From the NCBI GenBank assembly GCA_017307375.1, contig JAFKFH010000007.1, forward strand, positions 413,722 to 477,721: a stretch of 64,000 nt of DNA, given 5' to 3'. Below, piece after piece: positions 7,621-16,683 of the stretch. The notes under the pieces were generated by a model. The model saw only the letters and a list, made by a program, of their open reading frames with translations, did not search any database and was not told where the DNA came from. This DNA is from Alphaproteobacteria bacterium (GTDB taxonomy: Bacteria; Pseudomonadota; Alphaproteobacteria; Ferrovibrionales; Ferrovibrionaceae). A program made the position numbers and the translations under genes. How positions within the stretch are numbered: position 1 is the first letter of the stretch; each line of letters opens with the position of its first letter.

Positions 7621-8498
7621 CAGGCGACCCGGCCGATCAGCCGCTCGATCACCGCGCGCGGCAGCCGGCCGCGATCCTCCCGGGTCTTGACGATGCAGGC
7701 CAGCGTGTCGAACACCGCCTCGCGGTCGGCATCGAGCCGGCCGACACCCAGCCCCATCAGCGCCGCCGCCCAGTCGAGCGTCTCGGCGACCCCCGGGCGT
7801 TTCACGAGGTCCTCGCGCCGGATCGCCGCGATCATCTCGGCGATCTGCTGGGCCAGCGCGATGTCGATGCCGGGAAGCCGGGCGCGCAGGATCGCCGCCT
7901 CGCGCTCGACGTCGGGAAAGTCGAGGGCATGATAGAGGCAGCGCCGGCGCAGCGCGTCGGACAGTTCGCGGGTGCCGTTCGAGGTCAGGATGACCCGCGG
8001 GATCGAGCGGGCAGCGATCGTGCCGAGTTCGGGAACCGAAACCTGGAAATCCGACAGCACTTCCAGCAGGAAGGCCTCGAATTCGGCGTCCGCCCGGTCG
8101 ATCTCGTCGATCAGCAATACCGGACTGGCTTCCCGCCGGATCGCGGCGAGCAACGGGCGTTCGAGCAGGTAGCGCTCGGAGAAGACGTGGGCCTCGACCG
8201 CATCGGCATCGGCGCCTTCGCGCGCCTTGATGGCCATGAGCTGGCGCTGGTAGTTCCATTCGTACAGCGCGTCGGCCCGGTCGAGGCCCTCGTGGCATTG
8301 CAGCCGGATCAGTTCGGCCCCGTGCACCGCCGCCAGGGCCTTGGCGACCTCGGTCTTGCCGACCCCGGCCTCGCCCTCCAGCAGCAGCGGCCGGCGCAGC
8401 ATGTCCATCAGGGCCAGCGCGGTCGCAAGCCCGCCGTCGGCGACATAGCCGACGGCGGCCAGGCAAGAGGCGAGCCCGGTGCGATCCGGGCTGGACAT
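7620..8498 (-). CDS. coxD: CoxD, MoxR-family AAA+ ATPase
   Basis: This 292-residue AAA+ ATPase has Walker A GEAGVGKTEVAKAL (about residues 41-54), the MoxR-typical LQCHEGLD, Walker B VLLIDEIDRAD (about 129-139), a sensor-1 segment VILTSNGTRELSDALRRRCL, and the arginine finger region within it. ATG 8498 is preferred over the longer frame (8528) because it overlaps the coxL stop as TGATG, the same junction as coxD to coxE. In Oligotropha, CoxD is required for maturation of the Cu-S-Mo centre and acts with CoxE. The tight coupling L-D-E here means that structural subunit and maturation pair are translated as a unit. Confidence 0.94.
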   Translation of the reverse strand: MSSPDRTGLASCLAAVGYVADGGLATALALMDMLRRPLLLEGEAGVGKTEVAKALAAVHGAELIRLQCHEGLDRADALYEWNYQRQLMAIKAREGADADAVEAHVFSERYLLERPLLAAIRREASPVLLIDEIDRADAEFEAFLLEVLSDFQVSVPELGTIAARSIPRVILTSNGTRELSDALRRRCLYHALDFPDVEREAAILRARLPGIDIALAQQIAEMIAAIRREDLVKRPGVAETLDWAAALMGLGVGRLDADREAVFDTLACIVKTREDRGRLPRAVIERLIGRVA

Positions 8499-10912
8499 CA
8501 CGCCCCCAGGTCTTGCGCCGCCTGCCACAGGCGCCAGGCGTCATGCGGCATCTGGATGTGGGTCGCGCCCAGGAACGAGAAGGCGTCGTTGACGGCGTTG
8601 GAGAAGCAGGGCACGCCGCCGACATTCGGGCTTTCGCCCACCCCCTTGGCCCCGATCGGGTGGTGGGGCGAAGGCGTCACGGTGAAGTCGGTTTCCCAGA
8701 CCGGGGTCTCGACCGCCGTGGGCAGGAAGAAATCCATGAACGACGCGCCGATGACGTTGCCGAGCTCGTCGTAGCGGATTTCCTGGCCCATCGCGATCGC
8801 GAAGGCCTCGGTCAGGCCGCCATGCACCTGGCCTTCGATGATCATCGGGTTGATGCGGGTGCCGCAATCGTCCAGCGCATAGAACCGCCTGGTCGTGGCG
8901 ACACCGGTATCGACGTCGATGTCCATCACGCAGATATAGGCGCCGAACGGATAGGTCATGTTCGGCGGGTCGTAGTAGTTGACCGCCTCGAGCCCCGGTT
9001 CGAGACCCGGGGGCGGGCTGTTATAGGCGGCCCAGGCGATCTCCTTCATCGTCTTGGCACGTTCGGGGTTGCCCTTGACGCGGAAGCCGTCGATGTCCCA
9101 TTCCAGGTCGTATTCGGAAACCTCCAGCAGATGGGCGGCGATCATCTGCGCCTTGGCCTTGATCTTGCGCGCGGCCATGGCGATGGCCGCGCCGGTCACC
9201 GGCGTCGAACGCGAGCCGTAGGTGCCGAGGCCATAGGGCGCGGTATCGGTGTTGCCTTCCTCGATCATGATGTCGTCGGCGGGAATGCCGAGCTCGGTGG
9301 CGATGATCTGCGCCCAGGTGGTCTCGTGGCCCTGGCCCTGGCTCTTCGATCCCATGCGGGCGATGATCGAGCCGGTCGGGTGGATGCGGATCTCGGCCGA
9401 GTCGAACATGGCGACGCCGAGGATGTCGCAGTTCTTCGACGGCCCGGCCCCGACGATCTCGGTGAAGAACGAGACGCCGATGCCCATGATCTCGCGGGTT
9501 TCGCCGCGGCGGAACGCTTCGCGCCTGCGTGCCTGCTCGGCCCGCAGCTCGGCATAGCCGACCGCATCCATCGCCTTGCGCATCGCCGTGTCGTAGTCGC
9601 CGGAATCGTATTCCCAGCCCAGCGCCGACTGGTAGGGAAACTGGTCGCGCCGCACGAAGTTGCGCAGGCGCAATTCGGCGGGATCGAGACCCAGCTTGTG
9701 GGCCAGGATGTCCATCGCCCGTTCGATGCAGTAGGCGGCCTCGGTGACGCGGAACGAGCAGCGATAGGCGACGCCGCCCGGCGCCTTGTTGGTATAGACG
9801 CCGTCGACCGCGAGGTGGGCGACGGGGAAGTCATAGGACCCGGTGACGATGTTGAAGAACCCGGCCGGCCATTTCGACGGGTCGGCACAGGCGTCGAACG
9901 CGCCGTGATCGGCCAGCACATGGACCCGGAGGCCGGTGACCTTGCCATCCTTGGTCGCCGCGATCTCGGTGGTCATGTGGTAGTCGCGGGCGAAGGACGT
10001 GGTCGACAGGTTCTCGATCCGGTCCTCGACCCACTTCACCGGCTGCCCGGTGACGATGGTGGCGACGATCGCGCAGATGTAACCCGAATAGGCGCCGACC
10101 TTGTTGCCGAAGCCGCCGCCGATATCGGGGGCGACGACGTGGATCTTGTGTTCCGGAATCTTCGACAGCAGCGAGGCGACGGTGCGGATGACGTGCGGCG
10201 CCTGGAAGGTGCCGTGCACGGTCAGCTCACCCTTGATCTTGTCGAAACTGGCGACGCACTGGCAGGTCTCGAGCGGCGAGGGATGGACGCGCTGATAGGA
10301 GATCATCTCCTTGATGGTGACGTCGGCGCGGTTGAACGCCTCGTCGGTGGCGGCGCGGTCGCCGACCGTCCATTCGAAGATGTGGTTGTGGTGCTTGCGC
10401 GGGCCGTGCGCCCCGACCGTCTTGCCGGCGAGATCCGGGCGCAGTTCCGGTGCATCCGGGTCCAGCGCCTTGAACGGGTCGACCAGGACCGGCAGTTCCT
10501 CGTACTCGACCTCGACCAGCTGGATCGCATCGTCGGCGACATAGCGGTTCTCGGCGACGACGAAGGCGATTTCCTGGTTCTGGAAATGCACCTTGCCGTC
10601 GGCCAGCACCGCCTGGACGTCGCCGGCCAGCGTCGGCATCCAGTGCAGGCCCAGCGGCTTCAGGTCGTCGGCGGTCAGCACCGCGATCACGCCCGGCAGG
10701 GCACGGGCCTTGGCGGCATCGATACGCTTGATCCGGGCATGGCCGTATTGCGAGCGCACGAAATCGCCGTGCAGCATGCCCGGCAGTTTCAGGTCGTCGA
10801 CGTAGTTGCCCTTGCCCTGGGTGAACCGGATGTCTTCGACCCGCTTGCGCTTGCAGCCCATGCCCTCCAGGCGGGCTTCGCGCTGTTCGCGCGTGATCAC
10901 CATCTCGTTCAT
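8498..10912 (-). CDS. coxL: CoxL, large subunit of aerobic form I CO dehydrogenase
   Basis: This is the molybdopterin-containing large subunit, 804 residues against 809 in Oligotropha. It is form I: the active-site loop reads AYRCSFR with the copper-binding cysteine at residue 385 (Cys388 in Oligotropha). The base near the C-terminus lies in GAKGVGES, with Glu760 matching Glu763 there. Other cofactor segments are [32 protein letters not shown] and [13 protein letters not shown]. The enzyme oxidises CO with water to CO2 and passes electrons through the FeS clusters of CoxS and the FAD of CoxM. ATG 10912 overlaps the coxS stop (ATGA), which overrides a longer frame starting at 11107. The equal three-residue offset at both catalytic positions makes the assignment strong. 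Confidence 0.97.
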   Translation of the reverse strand: MNEMVITREQREARLEGMGCKRKRVEDIRFTQGKGNYVDDLKLPGMLHGDFVRSQYGHARIKRIDAAKARALPGVIAVLTADDLKPLGLHWMPTLAGDVQAVLADGKVHFQNQEIAFVVAENRYVADDAIQLVEVEYEELPVLVDPFKALDPDAPELRPDLAGKTVGAHGPRKHHNHIFEWTVGDRAATDEAFNRADVTIKEMISYQRVHPSPLETCQCVASFDKIKGELTVHGTFQAPHVIRTVASLLSKIPEHKIHVVAPDIGGGFGNKVGAYSGYICAIVATIVTGQPVKWVEDRIENLSTTSFARDYHMTTEIAATKDGKVTGLRVHVLADHGAFDACADPSKWPAGFFNIVTGSYDFPVAHLAVDGVYTNKAPGGVAYRCSFRVTEAAYCIERAMDILAHKLGLDPAELRLRNFVRRDQFPYQSALGWEYDSGDYDTAMRKAMDAVGYAELRAEQARRREAFRRGETREIMGIGVSFFTEIVGAGPSKNCDILGVAMFDSAEIRIHPTGSIIARMGSKSQGQGHETTWAQIIATELGIPADDIMIEEGNTDTAPYGLGTYGSRSTPVTGAAIAMAARKIKAKAQMIAAHLLEVSEYDLEWDIDGFRVKGNPERAKTMKEIAWAAYNSPPPGLEPGLEAVNYYDPPNMTYPFGAYICVMDIDVDTGVATTRRFYALDDCGTRINPMIIEGQVHGGLTEAFAIAMGQEIRYDELGNVIGASFMDFFLPTAVETPVWETDFTVTPSPHHPIGAKGVGESPNVGGVPCFSNAVNDAFSFLGATHIQMPHDAWRLWQAAQDLGA

Positions 10913-11412
10913 TCCGCAGCCTCCTGGCTGGGCCGGCCGTTGATCACGGCGGCGGCATGGCGCACGGCCTTGACGATGTTCTGGTAGCCGGTACAGCGAC
11001 AGAGATTGCCGGCGATGCCCTGGCGCACCTCGTCGTCGGTCGGATCGGGGTTCTCGCGCAGCAGCACGCTCGCCCGCATGATCATGCCGGGCGTACAGTA
11101 GCCGCATTGCAGGCCGTGCATCTGCCGGAAGCTCTCCTGCAGCACCGACAGCGTGCCGTCCGGATTGGCCATGCCTTCGATCGTGGTGATCGTGGCGCCA
11201 TCGGCCTGGGCGGCGAACATCGTGCAGGATTTGACCGACATGCCGTCGAGATCGACGGTGCAGGCGCCGCAGTGGCTGGTCTCGCAGCCGATATGGGCAC
11301 CGGTCAGGCCGAGGTCCTCGCGCAGGAAATGGATCAGCAGCAGCCGCGGATCGACGAAGCGCCGCACGCTGCGGCCGTTCACGGTGATCGAGATCGGGAT
11401 CTGATCGGTCAT
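10909..11412 (-). CDS. coxS: CoxS, small [2Fe-2S] subunit of CO dehydrogenase
   Basis: This 167-residue iron-sulfur subunit has the standard two domains. The plant-type [2Fe-2S] site is [15 protein letters not shown] (from about residue 43) with a later Cys in VKSCTMFAA. The helical second domain carries [10 protein letters not shown] and CRCTGYQNI. The length matches known CoxS proteins (about 166 residues). It relays electrons from the Mo-Cu site in CoxL to FAD in CoxM. The gene lies four bases downstream of coxM and its TGA overlaps the coxL ATG, so the three structural genes are translated in the usual M-S-L order. There is no signal peptide; the complex is cytoplasmic and membrane associated. 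Confidence 0.96.
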   Translation of the reverse strand: MTDQIPISITVNGRSVRRFVDPRLLLIHFLREDLGLTGAHIGCETSHCGACTVDLDGMSVKSCTMFAAQADGATITTIEGMANPDGTLSVLQESFRQMHGLQCGYCTPGMIMRASVLLRENPDPTDDEVRQGIAGNLCRCTGYQNIVKAVRHAAAVINGRPSQEAAE

Positions 11413-11416
11413 CGGG

Positions 11417-12289
11417 TCAGGCTCCGTTTGCGGCGCGCTGGGCGGCGCGGGTCAGGGCGCGGGCGACCATCACCCCGGCCATTTCCCGGCGATAGGCGGG
11501 CGGGCCGCGGCCATCGCCGGCCGGATCGGTGATCGCCTTGGCGGCGTCCGCGGCGGCCTTGACGTCGGCGGGGGCGAGGTTCGAGCCGACAAGCCCGGCG
11601 GCGGCGGCGTTCGCCAGCAGCGGGGTCGGGCCGAGATTGGTCAGCGCGATGGCGCAGGTCGCGACCTTGCCGGCCGCCAGGGTCAGGACGACGGCGGCCG
11701 CCGCGGTCGCGTAGTCGCCGACCTTGCGCTTCAGCTTCTCATAGGCCCAGCCATGGCCAGCCGGTGGCGCGGGTACGCGGATCGCGGTGAGGATCTCGGC
11801 CGGGGCCAGCGCCGTCGCGTAAGGCCCGAGGTAGAATTCGGCGGCCGGTATCTCGCGCACGCCATCGGGTCCCTCGGCGACGTAGCGCGCCCCCAGGCAC
11901 TGCATCACGGCCGGCATGTCGTTCCCCGGGTCGCCATTGGCGACATTGCCGCCGAGCGTGCCGAGATAGCGGATCTGCGGGTCGGCAATCTGCAGCGCCG
12001 TGCCGCGGATGATCGGCAGGCGGGCCGCCAACAGGTCGGAGGCGATGGCCTGGGCCTGGGTCACGGCCGCGCCGATCACGATGTCGCCGCCGTCTTCGGC
12101 GATCGTCTTCAACGCGCCGATGCCGCGCAGGTCGACCAGATGTTCCGGTGCCGCCATGCGCAGCTTCATCATCGGAATCAGGCTGTGGCCGCCGGCCAGC
12201 GGCCGTGCCTCCTCGCCATGGTCCGCCAGCAGCGCGACCGCTTCCTGTACCGTGCCGGGCCGGTGATAGACGAATGTGCCGGGTATCAA
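11417..12289 (-). CDS. coxM: CoxM, FAD-binding medium subunit of CO dehydrogenase
   Basis: This 290-residue flavoprotein subunit carries both FAD signatures, [14 protein letters not shown] near residue 32 and [17 protein letters not shown] near 110, followed by [20 protein letters not shown] and [12 protein letters not shown] at the C-terminus. I place the start at TTG 12289 (reading [13 protein letters not shown]), which matches the known CoxM N-terminus (288 residues) and has a GAGGAGG Shine-Dalgarno just upstream. The open frame continues to 12373, but that part is Arg/Pro-rich and unlike the family. It is the first gene of the cox operon. Use of TTG at the head of the operon may hold CoxM translation down relative to the message. 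Confidence 0.94.
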   Translation of the reverse strand: MIPGTFVYHRPGTVQEAVALLADHGEEARPLAGGHSLIPMMKLRMAAPEHLVDLRGIGALKTIAEDGGDIVIGAAVTQAQAIASDLLAARLPIIRGTALQIADPQIRYLGTLGGNVANGDPGNDMPAVMQCLGARYVAEGPDGVREIPAAEFYLGPYATALAPAEILTAIRVPAPPAGHGWAYEKLKRKVGDYATAAAAVVLTLAAGKVATCAIALTNLGPTPLLANAAAAGLVGSNLAPADVKAAADAAKAITDPAGDGRGPPAYRREMAGVMVARALTRAAQRAANGA

Positions 12290-12403
12290 GCGCGCCTCCT
12301 CCTCAGGTCTCGCCGCCGCTTCTGGGGGCGGCCGTCTCGGGAGACCGAGCTTGGAAATGCGTGCGGTGCACAATCAACGCGACCTGCACCGGACGGCCAA
12401 AAA

Positions 12404-12430
12404 CCGCACGGAACAGCGAATTTCCGCACG
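12404..12430 (-). promoter_or_regulatory. Paired direct repeats upstream of coxM
   Basis: CCGCACG occurs at 12404-12410 and again at 12424-12430, a spacing of exactly 20 bases, about two helical turns. The second copy sits in CGCACGAACTGCG, which is itself an inverted repeat with arms CGCA/TGCG. The pair lies 115-140 bases upstream of the coxM TTG, in the only non-coding interval before the operon. This spacing is typical of activator half-sites bound on one face of DNA. Assignment to the cox promoter is inference from position. Confidence 0.35.
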
Positions 12431-12520
12431 AACTGCGACAGTTATGCTGACGCAATCGGCGCGAGATGCAGGCCTCTAGATCGCGAGTGCTAAGTCATCC
12501 ATCGGTTTGCTGCGATGCAC

Positions 12521-13312
12521 CTAACCGCCCCAGCGGGCATCGCCGATCTTGGCGCCGATCCGGCTCGCCGTGACCAGCAGGGTATCGACGATCGCCTGGT
12601 CGCCACCGTCCTGTACCGAGAACAGCGGGTAGGAGACCGACAGGGCGACGGCCTTTTCCTTGTCGGTATCCTGGAACGCGACCGAGATGGCCTTGACCCC
12701 GTCGAACAGTTCCTGGTTCGACACGGCGTAGCGGCGCAACCGCGTCAGGGCGAGTTCGGCGATCAGATCGTCGACCGCGCCGAGGGTGGCGCCGGTGGTC
12801 GGCGGCAGGCCGCCGGGGAACAGCGCGCGCACCTCGCCGTCGGCCTTCAGGGCCAGCAGGGCCTTGCCCATCGCCGCGGCATGCGCGGGCAGTCGGCGGC
12901 CCGGTTCGACGGAGAACTGGATCGGGTGGGTGCCGCGCACGGTCTTCAGCACCACGACCTCGGTGCCCGAGAGGATGCCGGCCCAGGCGGTGTGGCCGGT
13001 CTGGGCCGACAGGTCGGCCATTTCCTGGCCGACCTGATCGACCAGGTCGAAATGCCGGTGGAAGCCGGAGGCGAGCTGCACGGCGAGAATGCCCGGCCGA
13101 TAGCGCTGGGTCGCCGGGTTCTGCTCGACCAGTCCGCCGCGGCTCATGCTGGCGAGCAGCCGCGAGGCGGTGGAGCGGGTGACGTTGAGGTGCCGGCCGG
13201 TTTCGGCGACGCTGATCTCGCGCCCCGCGCTTGCCATCAGCCTCAACGCCTCGACGGCCTTTTCGATCGACTTCATTGGAATCCCAACAGACGGCTTGAC
13301 CGGCGCTGACAC
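12521..13312 (-). CDS. IclR-family transcriptional regulator
   Basis: This 263-residue regulator has an N-terminal winged helix-turn-helix (SIEKAVEALRLMA, then ISVAETGRHLNVTRSTASRLLASM) and the C-terminal IclR effector domain with the glycine-rich HTAWAGILSGTE and LPAHAAAMGKALLA segments. The frame starts with GTG at 13312; ATG 13276 (MKSIEKAVEAL) is a plausible alternative closer to the family start. It is divergent from the TPP enzyme gene at 13396, and an inverted repeat with a direct repeat lies in the 83 bases between them, so it probably controls that enzyme and itself. It is on the same strand as, and 231 bases upstream of, coxM, so read-through into cox is possible but unproven. Confidence 0.92.
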   Translation of the reverse strand: MSAPVKPSVGIPMKSIEKAVEALRLMASAGREISVAETGRHLNVTRSTASRLLASMSRGGLVEQNPATQRYRPGILAVQLASGFHRHFDLVDQVGQEMADLSAQTGHTAWAGILSGTEVVVLKTVRGTHPIQFSVEPGRRLPAHAAAMGKALLALKADGEVRALFPGGLPPTTGATLGAVDDLIAELALTRLRRYAVSNQELFDGVKAISVAFQDTDKEKAVALSVSYPLFSVQDGGDQAIVDTLLVTASRIGAKIGDARWGG

Positions 13313-13324
13313 GCCTGTGTAACC

Positions 13325-13357
13325 TATTATGCATCATGTTGCGTATTATGCAACATG
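13325..13357. promoter_or_regulatory. Operator-like repeats between IclR gene and TPP enzyme gene
   Basis: The divergent intergenic region holds a perfect inverted repeat, ATGTTGC at 13336-13342 and GCAACAT at 13350-13356, separated by seven bases. Overlapping it are two near-identical direct repeats, TATTATGCATCATG at 13325-13338 and TATTATGCAACATG at 13344-13357 (13 of 14 bases equal, 19-base period). The TATTAT elements could also act as -10 boxes. IclR-family regulators commonly bind paired palindromes in such divergent promoters, so these are the likely sites of the adjacent IclR protein. Confidence 0.6.
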
Positions 13358-13395
13358 CAAAATCGAGTTGATCGCGGAAAGAGGCGGGGAACCCC

Positions 13396-15084
13396 ATGCG
13401 CGGCACGGCCGGCAAGATCGTCTACGAAACCCTGAAGTCCTACGGCGTCACCTGCCTGTTCGGCATGGAAGACCCGATCCACATCTTCCACGCCGTCGAC
13501 CGCGCCTTCACCCGCATCGTCACCGTCCGCGACGAGAAGCACGCCGCCATCATGGCCCATGGCTATGCCCAGGCGACCGGGCGCCCCGGCGTCTGCACCT
13601 CGACCTTCGGCCCGGGCGCCACCAACCTGATCACCGGTCTCCTCGAGGCCCAGCGGTCGTCCGTGCCGGTCATCGCGCTGGTGCAGGACCATGCGTTGAA
13701 GATGAAGGACAGGCATGCGTCTTCGGCGCTGGACCATGTCGCGGCGATGGCGCCCTACGTCAAACAGGCTATTCGCATCGACCTGCCCGAACAGGCCGGC
13801 GACATCATCCGCAAGGCTTTCCGCCTGGCCACCACCGGCCGTCCCGGCCCGGTCGCCGTGATCTGCCCGAGCGACGTGCTGGCAACCGAGACCGAGGCAG
13901 CCACCCATGCCGAGGCGGCCTATCTCGGCTTTCCCGCCAATCGCGTGCGGGCGGCCGCCGACGCCACCGCCGCGGCCGTGGCACTGCTGGTCCAGGCCGA
14001 GCGCCCGGTGCTCGTGGCCGGCGGTGGGTCGATCATCTCCGGGGCGACGGCCGAGATCGTGGCGCTGGCCGAACGGCTGGGCGCGCCGGTCGTCACCACG
14101 ATGACCGGCCGTGGCGCGATCCCCGACAGTCACCCGTTGGCGGCCGGCCCGCTCGGCTCGACCACCGGCGGGCGGCTGGGGCGCGGCCGCGTCGCCAACA
14201 CGGTGCTGGCCGAGGCCGACGTGGTGCTGATGATGGGCACGCGCACCGGCCAGATCTGCTACAGCGACTGGACGCTGCCCGGCCCGAACACCCGGGTGAT
14301 CCACCTCGATATCGACCCGGCCGAGATCGGCCGCAATTTTTCGACCGACGTGGCCCTGGTCGGCGATGTCCGCGAGACGCTGAAGGACATCCTGGCGCTG
14401 GCCCGGGTCGAGGCACCGCGGCGGCCCGAAGGCCGCGTCGCCACGCTGCGCCAGCAATGGCAGGACGACTTCTCGCCGTTCGGCAGCTCCGACCAGCAGC
14501 CGATCCGTCCCGAACGGCTGCTGCGCGAGATTTCGGCCACCGTCGATTCCGCGACCCTCGTGGTGACCGACGCCAGCTACATCACCGGCTGGGCGATGAG
14601 CCATATCGATGTCGTCGCGCCCGGGCGCTTCATCCTGTCGCCGCGCGGCACCGGCGGCATCGGCTGGAGCCTGCCGGCAGCCATCGGCGCCAAGCTGGGC
14701 GACCCGTCGCGCAAGGTGGTCTGCGTCACCGGCGATGGCGCCTTCGGCTATGTCATGAACGAGCTGGAGACCGCGGCGCGCTACGGCGTCGAAGTCCTGG
14801 TCGTCGTCTTCAACAACGGCACGCTGGGTTTCCAGCGCCATTGGGAGGAGAAGGCGATGGGCCGCTATCTCGAATGCGATTTCCTCGACGTCGACTACGC
14901 CGAGGTCGGGCGCGCGCTGAAATGCGGCGGCGAGCGGGTGCGCGACCCGGCGGCCGTCGCGGCGGCGCTGGCCCGCGGCATGGCGACGAAGGGGCCCTAC
15001 GTCGTCGACGTCGTGATCGATCCGAACGCGACGGCACCGATCGTGGGCATGGAACGGGGCATTGCCGCCGGCGACGCCCATTGA
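13396..15084 (+). CDS. Thiamine-pyrophosphate-dependent enzyme, acetolactate synthase/decarboxylase-like
   Basis: This 562-residue protein has the three-domain layout of the ThDP superfamily: N-terminal Pyr domain with the activating Glu47 (VRDEKHAAIMAHGYA), a central domain, and a C-terminal PP domain with the ThDP motif GDGAFGY (Gly446) through Asn473-Asn474. The early segment FGMEDPIHIF replaces the more usual FGxPG of acetolactate synthases, so true acetolactate synthesis is doubtful. A 2-oxo-acid decarboxylase or lyase role is equally possible. It is divergent from the IclR gene and followed after 49 bases by an amino-acid-type ABC importer, which suggests that the importer brings in its substrate or a precursor. 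Substrate unknown. Confidence 0.88.
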   Translation: MRGTAGKIVYETLKSYGVTCLFGMEDPIHIFHAVDRAFTRIVTVRDEKHAAIMAHGYAQATGRPGVCTSTFGPGATNLITGLLEAQRSSVPVIALVQDHALKMKDRHASSALDHVAAMAPYVKQAIRIDLPEQAGDIIRKAFRLATTGRPGPVAVICPSDVLATETEAATHAEAAYLGFPANRVRAAADATAAAVALLVQAERPVLVAGGGSIISGATAEIVALAERLGAPVVTTMTGRGAIPDSHPLAAGPLGSTTGGRLGRGRVANTVLAEADVVLMMGTRTGQICYSDWTLPGPNTRVIHLDIDPAEIGRNFSTDVALVGDVRETLKDILALARVEAPRRPEGRVATLRQQWQDDFSPFGSSDQQPIRPERLLREISATVDSATLVVTDASYITGWAMSHIDVVAPGRFILSPRGTGGIGWSLPAAIGAKLGDPSRKVVCVTGDGAFGYVMNELETAARYGVEVLVVVFNNGTLGFQRHWEEKAMGRYLECDFLDVDYAEVGRALKCGGERVRDPAAVAAALARGMATKGPYVVDVVIDPNATAPIVGMERGIAAGDAH

Positions 15085-15133
15085 GGGCATGGCCGGTGGC
15101 CCGGGGGCACGAATTCCAAGAAGAAGGGAGAGC

Positions 15134-15940
15134 ATGATGTTGAAGAAGTTGATTGCGCCGCTGATGGTGGCGGCGTCCGTGGTGCTGGCGGCCGGCTCGG
15201 CGCTGGCCGGGGCGACGCTCGACCGCGTCATTGCCGAGAAGAAGCTGGTCGTCGGCGTGGCGCCGTGGAATAAGTTCGTCGCGCAGAATCCGAAGACCCA
15301 GCAGTTCGAGGGACTGATCGTCGACGACATCAGGAACTTCGAAGCGCTGACCGGCATCAAGGTCGAGCTGGTGAATACTACGTGGTCGGGTCTGATCGCC
15401 GGCCTGCAGGCCGGCAAGTGGGACGTGATCATGTCCGGCATGGGGGCGACGCCCGAGCGCGCCACCGCCGTCGCCTTCGGCGAGCCGTTCGGCTACCTGT
15501 CGTCGACCGCGATGCTGAAGGCCGACAACAAGGCCCAGAGCCGTGACGATCTCGACAAGCCCGGCAACATCATCACCGCGGTGGCCGGGACCTCGGCGTT
15601 CCAGTTCGCCCAGCGCTCGTTCAAGCAGGCCAAGGTCAACGGCCTGACCGATACCGGCGCCGCCGTGCTGGAGGTCATGCAGGGCCGTGCCGTCGCCTAT
15701 ATCGGCGATTCCGTCTCGAATGCGGGGCGCGCCCAGGAACGGCCGACCGAACTGCGCAACCTCGTCTTCGCGCCCGACCAGACCGAGTGGACGACGATGA
15801 ACCACGCGGTGCGCTATGCCGATCTCGACCTGATGGTCTTCCTCGACACCTATATCCGGGCGATGAAGCTGCGCGGCTGGTATCGCGGCCTGGCCGAGAA
15901 GTGGAACCTGCCGCCGGAACTGGCGACCGGCCCGAAGTAA
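15134..15940 (+). CDS. Amino-acid-type ABC transporter substrate-binding protein (family 3)
   Basis: This 268-residue periplasmic binding protein has a Sec signal (LKKLIAPLMVAASVVLAAGSALA) and the family-3 fold: LVVGVAPWNKFV at the mature N-terminus, FEGLIVDDI, the WSGLIAGLQAGKWDVIMSGM segment, and a late GRAVAYIGDS. It starts at one of two adjacent ATGs (15134, 15137) behind GGGAG. The normally conserved Asp of the amino-acid carboxylate and amine sites is not obvious, so a non-standard ligand is possible. It leads the importer operon with the permease and ATPase, and a strong hairpin follows its stop. Confidence 0.93.
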   Translation: MMLKKLIAPLMVAASVVLAAGSALAGATLDRVIAEKKLVVGVAPWNKFVAQNPKTQQFEGLIVDDIRNFEALTGIKVELVNTTWSGLIAGLQAGKWDVIMSGMGATPERATAVAFGEPFGYLSSTAMLKADNKAQSRDDLDKPGNIITAVAGTSAFQFAQRSFKQAKVNGLTDTGAAVLEVMQGRAVAYIGDSVSNAGRAQERPTELRNLVFAPDQTEWTTMNHAVRYADLDLMVFLDTYIRAMKLRGWYRGLAEKWNLPPELATGPK

Positions 15941-15947
15941 GTCTCGA

Positions 15948-15992
15948 GCGCCGATCGTCGCGCCGGGCGCGACCCGGGGCGACGGTCGGCGC
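15948..15992 (+). other. Strong stem-loop between binding-protein and permease genes
   Basis: The arms at 15948-15961 and 15979-15992 pair over 14 positions with a single wobble, and a smaller CCGGG/CCCGG hairpin is nested in the loop. No T-run follows, so it is not a normal terminator. A hairpin directly after a binding-protein gene usually protects the upstream mRNA and gives more binding protein than permease. Confidence 0.6.
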
Positions 15993-16014
15993 CTCATCTT
16001 CGAGGACTCCCACG

Positions 16015-16683
16015 ATGAACTATACCTTCCAGTTCGGCGTGCTGGCCGAATACGGGCCCTATCTGGCGGGCGGCCTGTGGCATGCCTGGTGGACCAGCTT
16101 TCCCTCGATCATCCTGACCACAGTGCTCGGCGTCGTACTGGCGGCGATGCACCTGACGCGCTCGATCCTGCTGCGCGGCGCCGCAGTGGTCTTCGTCGAC
16201 CTGTTCCGCACCTTGCCCGTCGTCGTGCTGCTGATCTGGATCCACTACGTGATGCCGATCCTGACCGGCATCTCGTCGTCGCCGACGACGTCGTCGATCA
16301 TCGCCCTGTCGCTGAACGGCGCGGCGCTGGCCTGCGAAGCCTTCCGCGGTGGCCTCGCCGCCATTCCCCCGACCCAGACCCAGGCGGCACAGTCGCTGGG
16401 TTTCTCGCGCTGGCAGGTCTTCCGCTACGTCACCCTGCCGCAGGCCTTCTTCGCGACGCTGCCCTCGCTGACCAACGTCCATATCACCGTGATCAAGAAC
16501 GTCACGGTCACCGTGCTCATCGCGGTGCCGGAGGTGATGTTCCGCGCCCAGGAACTGACCATCCAGTTCTTCCGGCCGCTCGAATTCTATACCGGCGCGG
16601 CCATCCTCTATGTCGCCCTGATCTGGGGCTACGCCGTGTTCATGCGCTCGCTCGAGAAACTCCAGAAGTGGCAGCCGATCTGA
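16015..16683 (+). CDS. Amino-acid-type ABC transporter permease
   Basis: This 222-residue inner-membrane permease of the HisM/GlnP type has about five hydrophobic segments. Its cytoplasmic EAA loop reads EAFRGGLAAIPPTQTQAAQSLGFS, where the ATPase docks, and is followed by the YVTLPQAFFATLPSL segment typical of the family. Only one permease gene is present, so the channel is probably a homodimer. ATG 16015 follows a weak GAGGA. The stop forms a TGATG overlap with the ATPase gene. With the binding protein and ATPase it makes a complete importer of an amino acid or a small polar compound linked to the upstream ThDP enzyme. Confidence 0.94.
   Translation: MNYTFQFGVLAEYGPYLAGGLWHAWWTSFPSIILTTVLGVVLAAMHLTRSILLRGAAVVFVDLFRTLPVVVLLIWIHYVMPILTGISSSPTTSSIIALSLNGAALACEAFRGGLAAIPPTQTQAAQSLGFSRWQVFRYVTLPQAFFATLPSLTNVHITVIKNVTVTVLIAVPEVMFRAQELTIQFFRPLEFYTGAAILYVALIWGYAVFMRSLEKLQKWQPI

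Noticed and set aside
8498..10912. CoxL considered as a form II (CoxL-like, uncertain function) protein
   Set aside because: The loop is AYRCSFR, the form I signature, not AYRGAGR.
8513..10987. An 824-codon plus-strand open frame opposite coxL
   Set aside because: Low-complexity Asp/Gly/Arg/Val translation with no motif; the minus strand is clearly CoxL with matched catalytic residues.
12290..12373. N-terminal extension of CoxM from an upstream start
   Set aside because: The extra residues are Arg/Pro-rich and absent from known CoxM; TTG 12289 has a proper ribosome site.
13327..15465. A 712-codon minus-strand open frame and a 602-codon plus-strand frame over the TPP enzyme
   Set aside because: Both are shadows; only the 562-residue frame carries the ThDP motif and the activating Glu.
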